Assembly: GCA_020720565.1 (NCBI GenBank)
Contig: DYOK01000006.1
Span: 1 to 32,041 of the forward strand
Source of the DNA: Acetofilamentum sp.
GTDB lineage: Bacteria > Bacteroidota > Bacteroidia > Bacteroidales > JAFGXI01
Direction of reading: 5' to 3'
Length of the DNA stretch: 32,041 nucleotides
Within the stretch, counting starts at the first letter, position 1. Each line of letters opens with the position of its first letter. The notes beneath the pieces were generated by a model. That model saw only the letters and a list, made by a program, of their open reading frames with translations, was not told the origin of the DNA and ran no database searches. Shown in pieces: positions 31,808 to 32,041 of the stretch. A program made the translations under genes and the position numbers.

Positions 31808-32041
31808 GGCTGTTGACTGTATTAATGAATTAACGGGAGTTCTAAAAATTGCTTTTTCTCCGTTGGACTTCAGAATTTATAAACGTAGCAAGCTACACGC
31901 AGGTGGAGATTCAAAAGAGCAAAATTTTCAAGTTAAAACTAATGAACTTAATAATTCAGAACTCCCCTTAACACATAACTCCCTATTGGGTTTGTGCCTT
32001 TGTTAGCACCTGGACTTTTATTTACCTTGAAAGTTGATAAT
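31808..32041. other. Non-coding right edge with long imperfect inverted repeat
   Basis: No coding region is seen. GGGAGTTCT (31835-31843) and AGAACTCCC (31958-31966) are inverted copies enclosing further complementary parts: AAATTGCT against AGCAAAATTT, CTCC against GGAG. GTAGC-AA-GCTAC lies near the middle (31885-31896). The whole could fold as a 130-nt interrupted hairpin. It may be an intergenic repeat element or a structured 3' region of the efflux operon. Confidence 0.5.

Overview
The window looks like chromosomal DNA of a Bacteroidota (Bacteroidetes) bacterium, probably from the Bacteroidales/Marinilabiliales side. The evidence is low GC content, weak or absent Shine-Dalgarno sequences, several promoters of the phylum-specific form TTG-N19..21-TAnnTTTG, RpoB and RpoC of 1270 and 1414 residues, a DUF3467 gene directly behind rpoC, a PadR/PspC pair, and a MacAB-like efflux operon with two tandem permeases. 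No rRNA, phage, IS element or CRISPR array was seen.

Minus strand, about 14.4 kb down to 1.2 kb: one long information-processing operon. Behind a clear promoter come tRNA-Thr(TGT), tRNA-Tyr(GTA), tRNA-Gly(TCC), tRNA-Thr(GGT), tuf, tRNA-Trp(CCA), secE, nusG, rplK, rplA, rplJ, rplL, rpoB, rpoC and DUF3467, closed by a strong terminator at 1193-1228. The order thrU-tyrU-glyT-thrT-tufB-secE-nusG-rplKAJL-rpoBC is the one known from Escherichia coli, with tRNA-Trp added. Hairpins lie between tuf and tRNA-Trp, between rplL and rpoB, and between rpoB and rpoC, and could grade expression or direct RNA processing. Beyond the terminator is a small exported hypothetical gene (415-1086) that probably starts at TTG, followed by a gene-free left edge with palindromes.

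Plus strand, 14.9 to 23.5 kb: padR-pspC (envelope stress type pair), lepA, then a 28-bp tandem repeat array directly in front of a translationally coupled SatD/DUF3307 pair. Next are rdgB, an orphan RiPP-type pair (PqqD-like RRE protein plus lasso-B2-like transglutaminase-fold protein), and an exported propeller-like hypothetical. tRNA-His is on the minus strand and its terminator lies in the 3' end of the opposite coding gene. rlmH follows.

Plus strand, 23.5 to 31.8 kb: a very large multi-membrane NtrY-like histidine kinase that overlaps rlmH, then an ABC ATPase, two paralogous FtsX/MacB-type permeases and an HlyD/MacA-type adaptor, together a probable tripartite efflux or envelope transport system. 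No response regulator or TolC-type outer membrane channel is inside the window. The right edge is non-coding and holds an imperfect inverted repeat.

The most interesting candidate system is the SatD-DUF3307 module. SatD carries motifs that read like a degenerate class III nucleotidyl cyclase fold followed by a C-terminal helix-turn-helix. It is coupled by a 4-bp overlap to a multi-pass membrane protein and preceded by iterated ATCGT/ACGAT dyads that could be its operator. All functional statements come from reading the sequence by eye; no database search was run.
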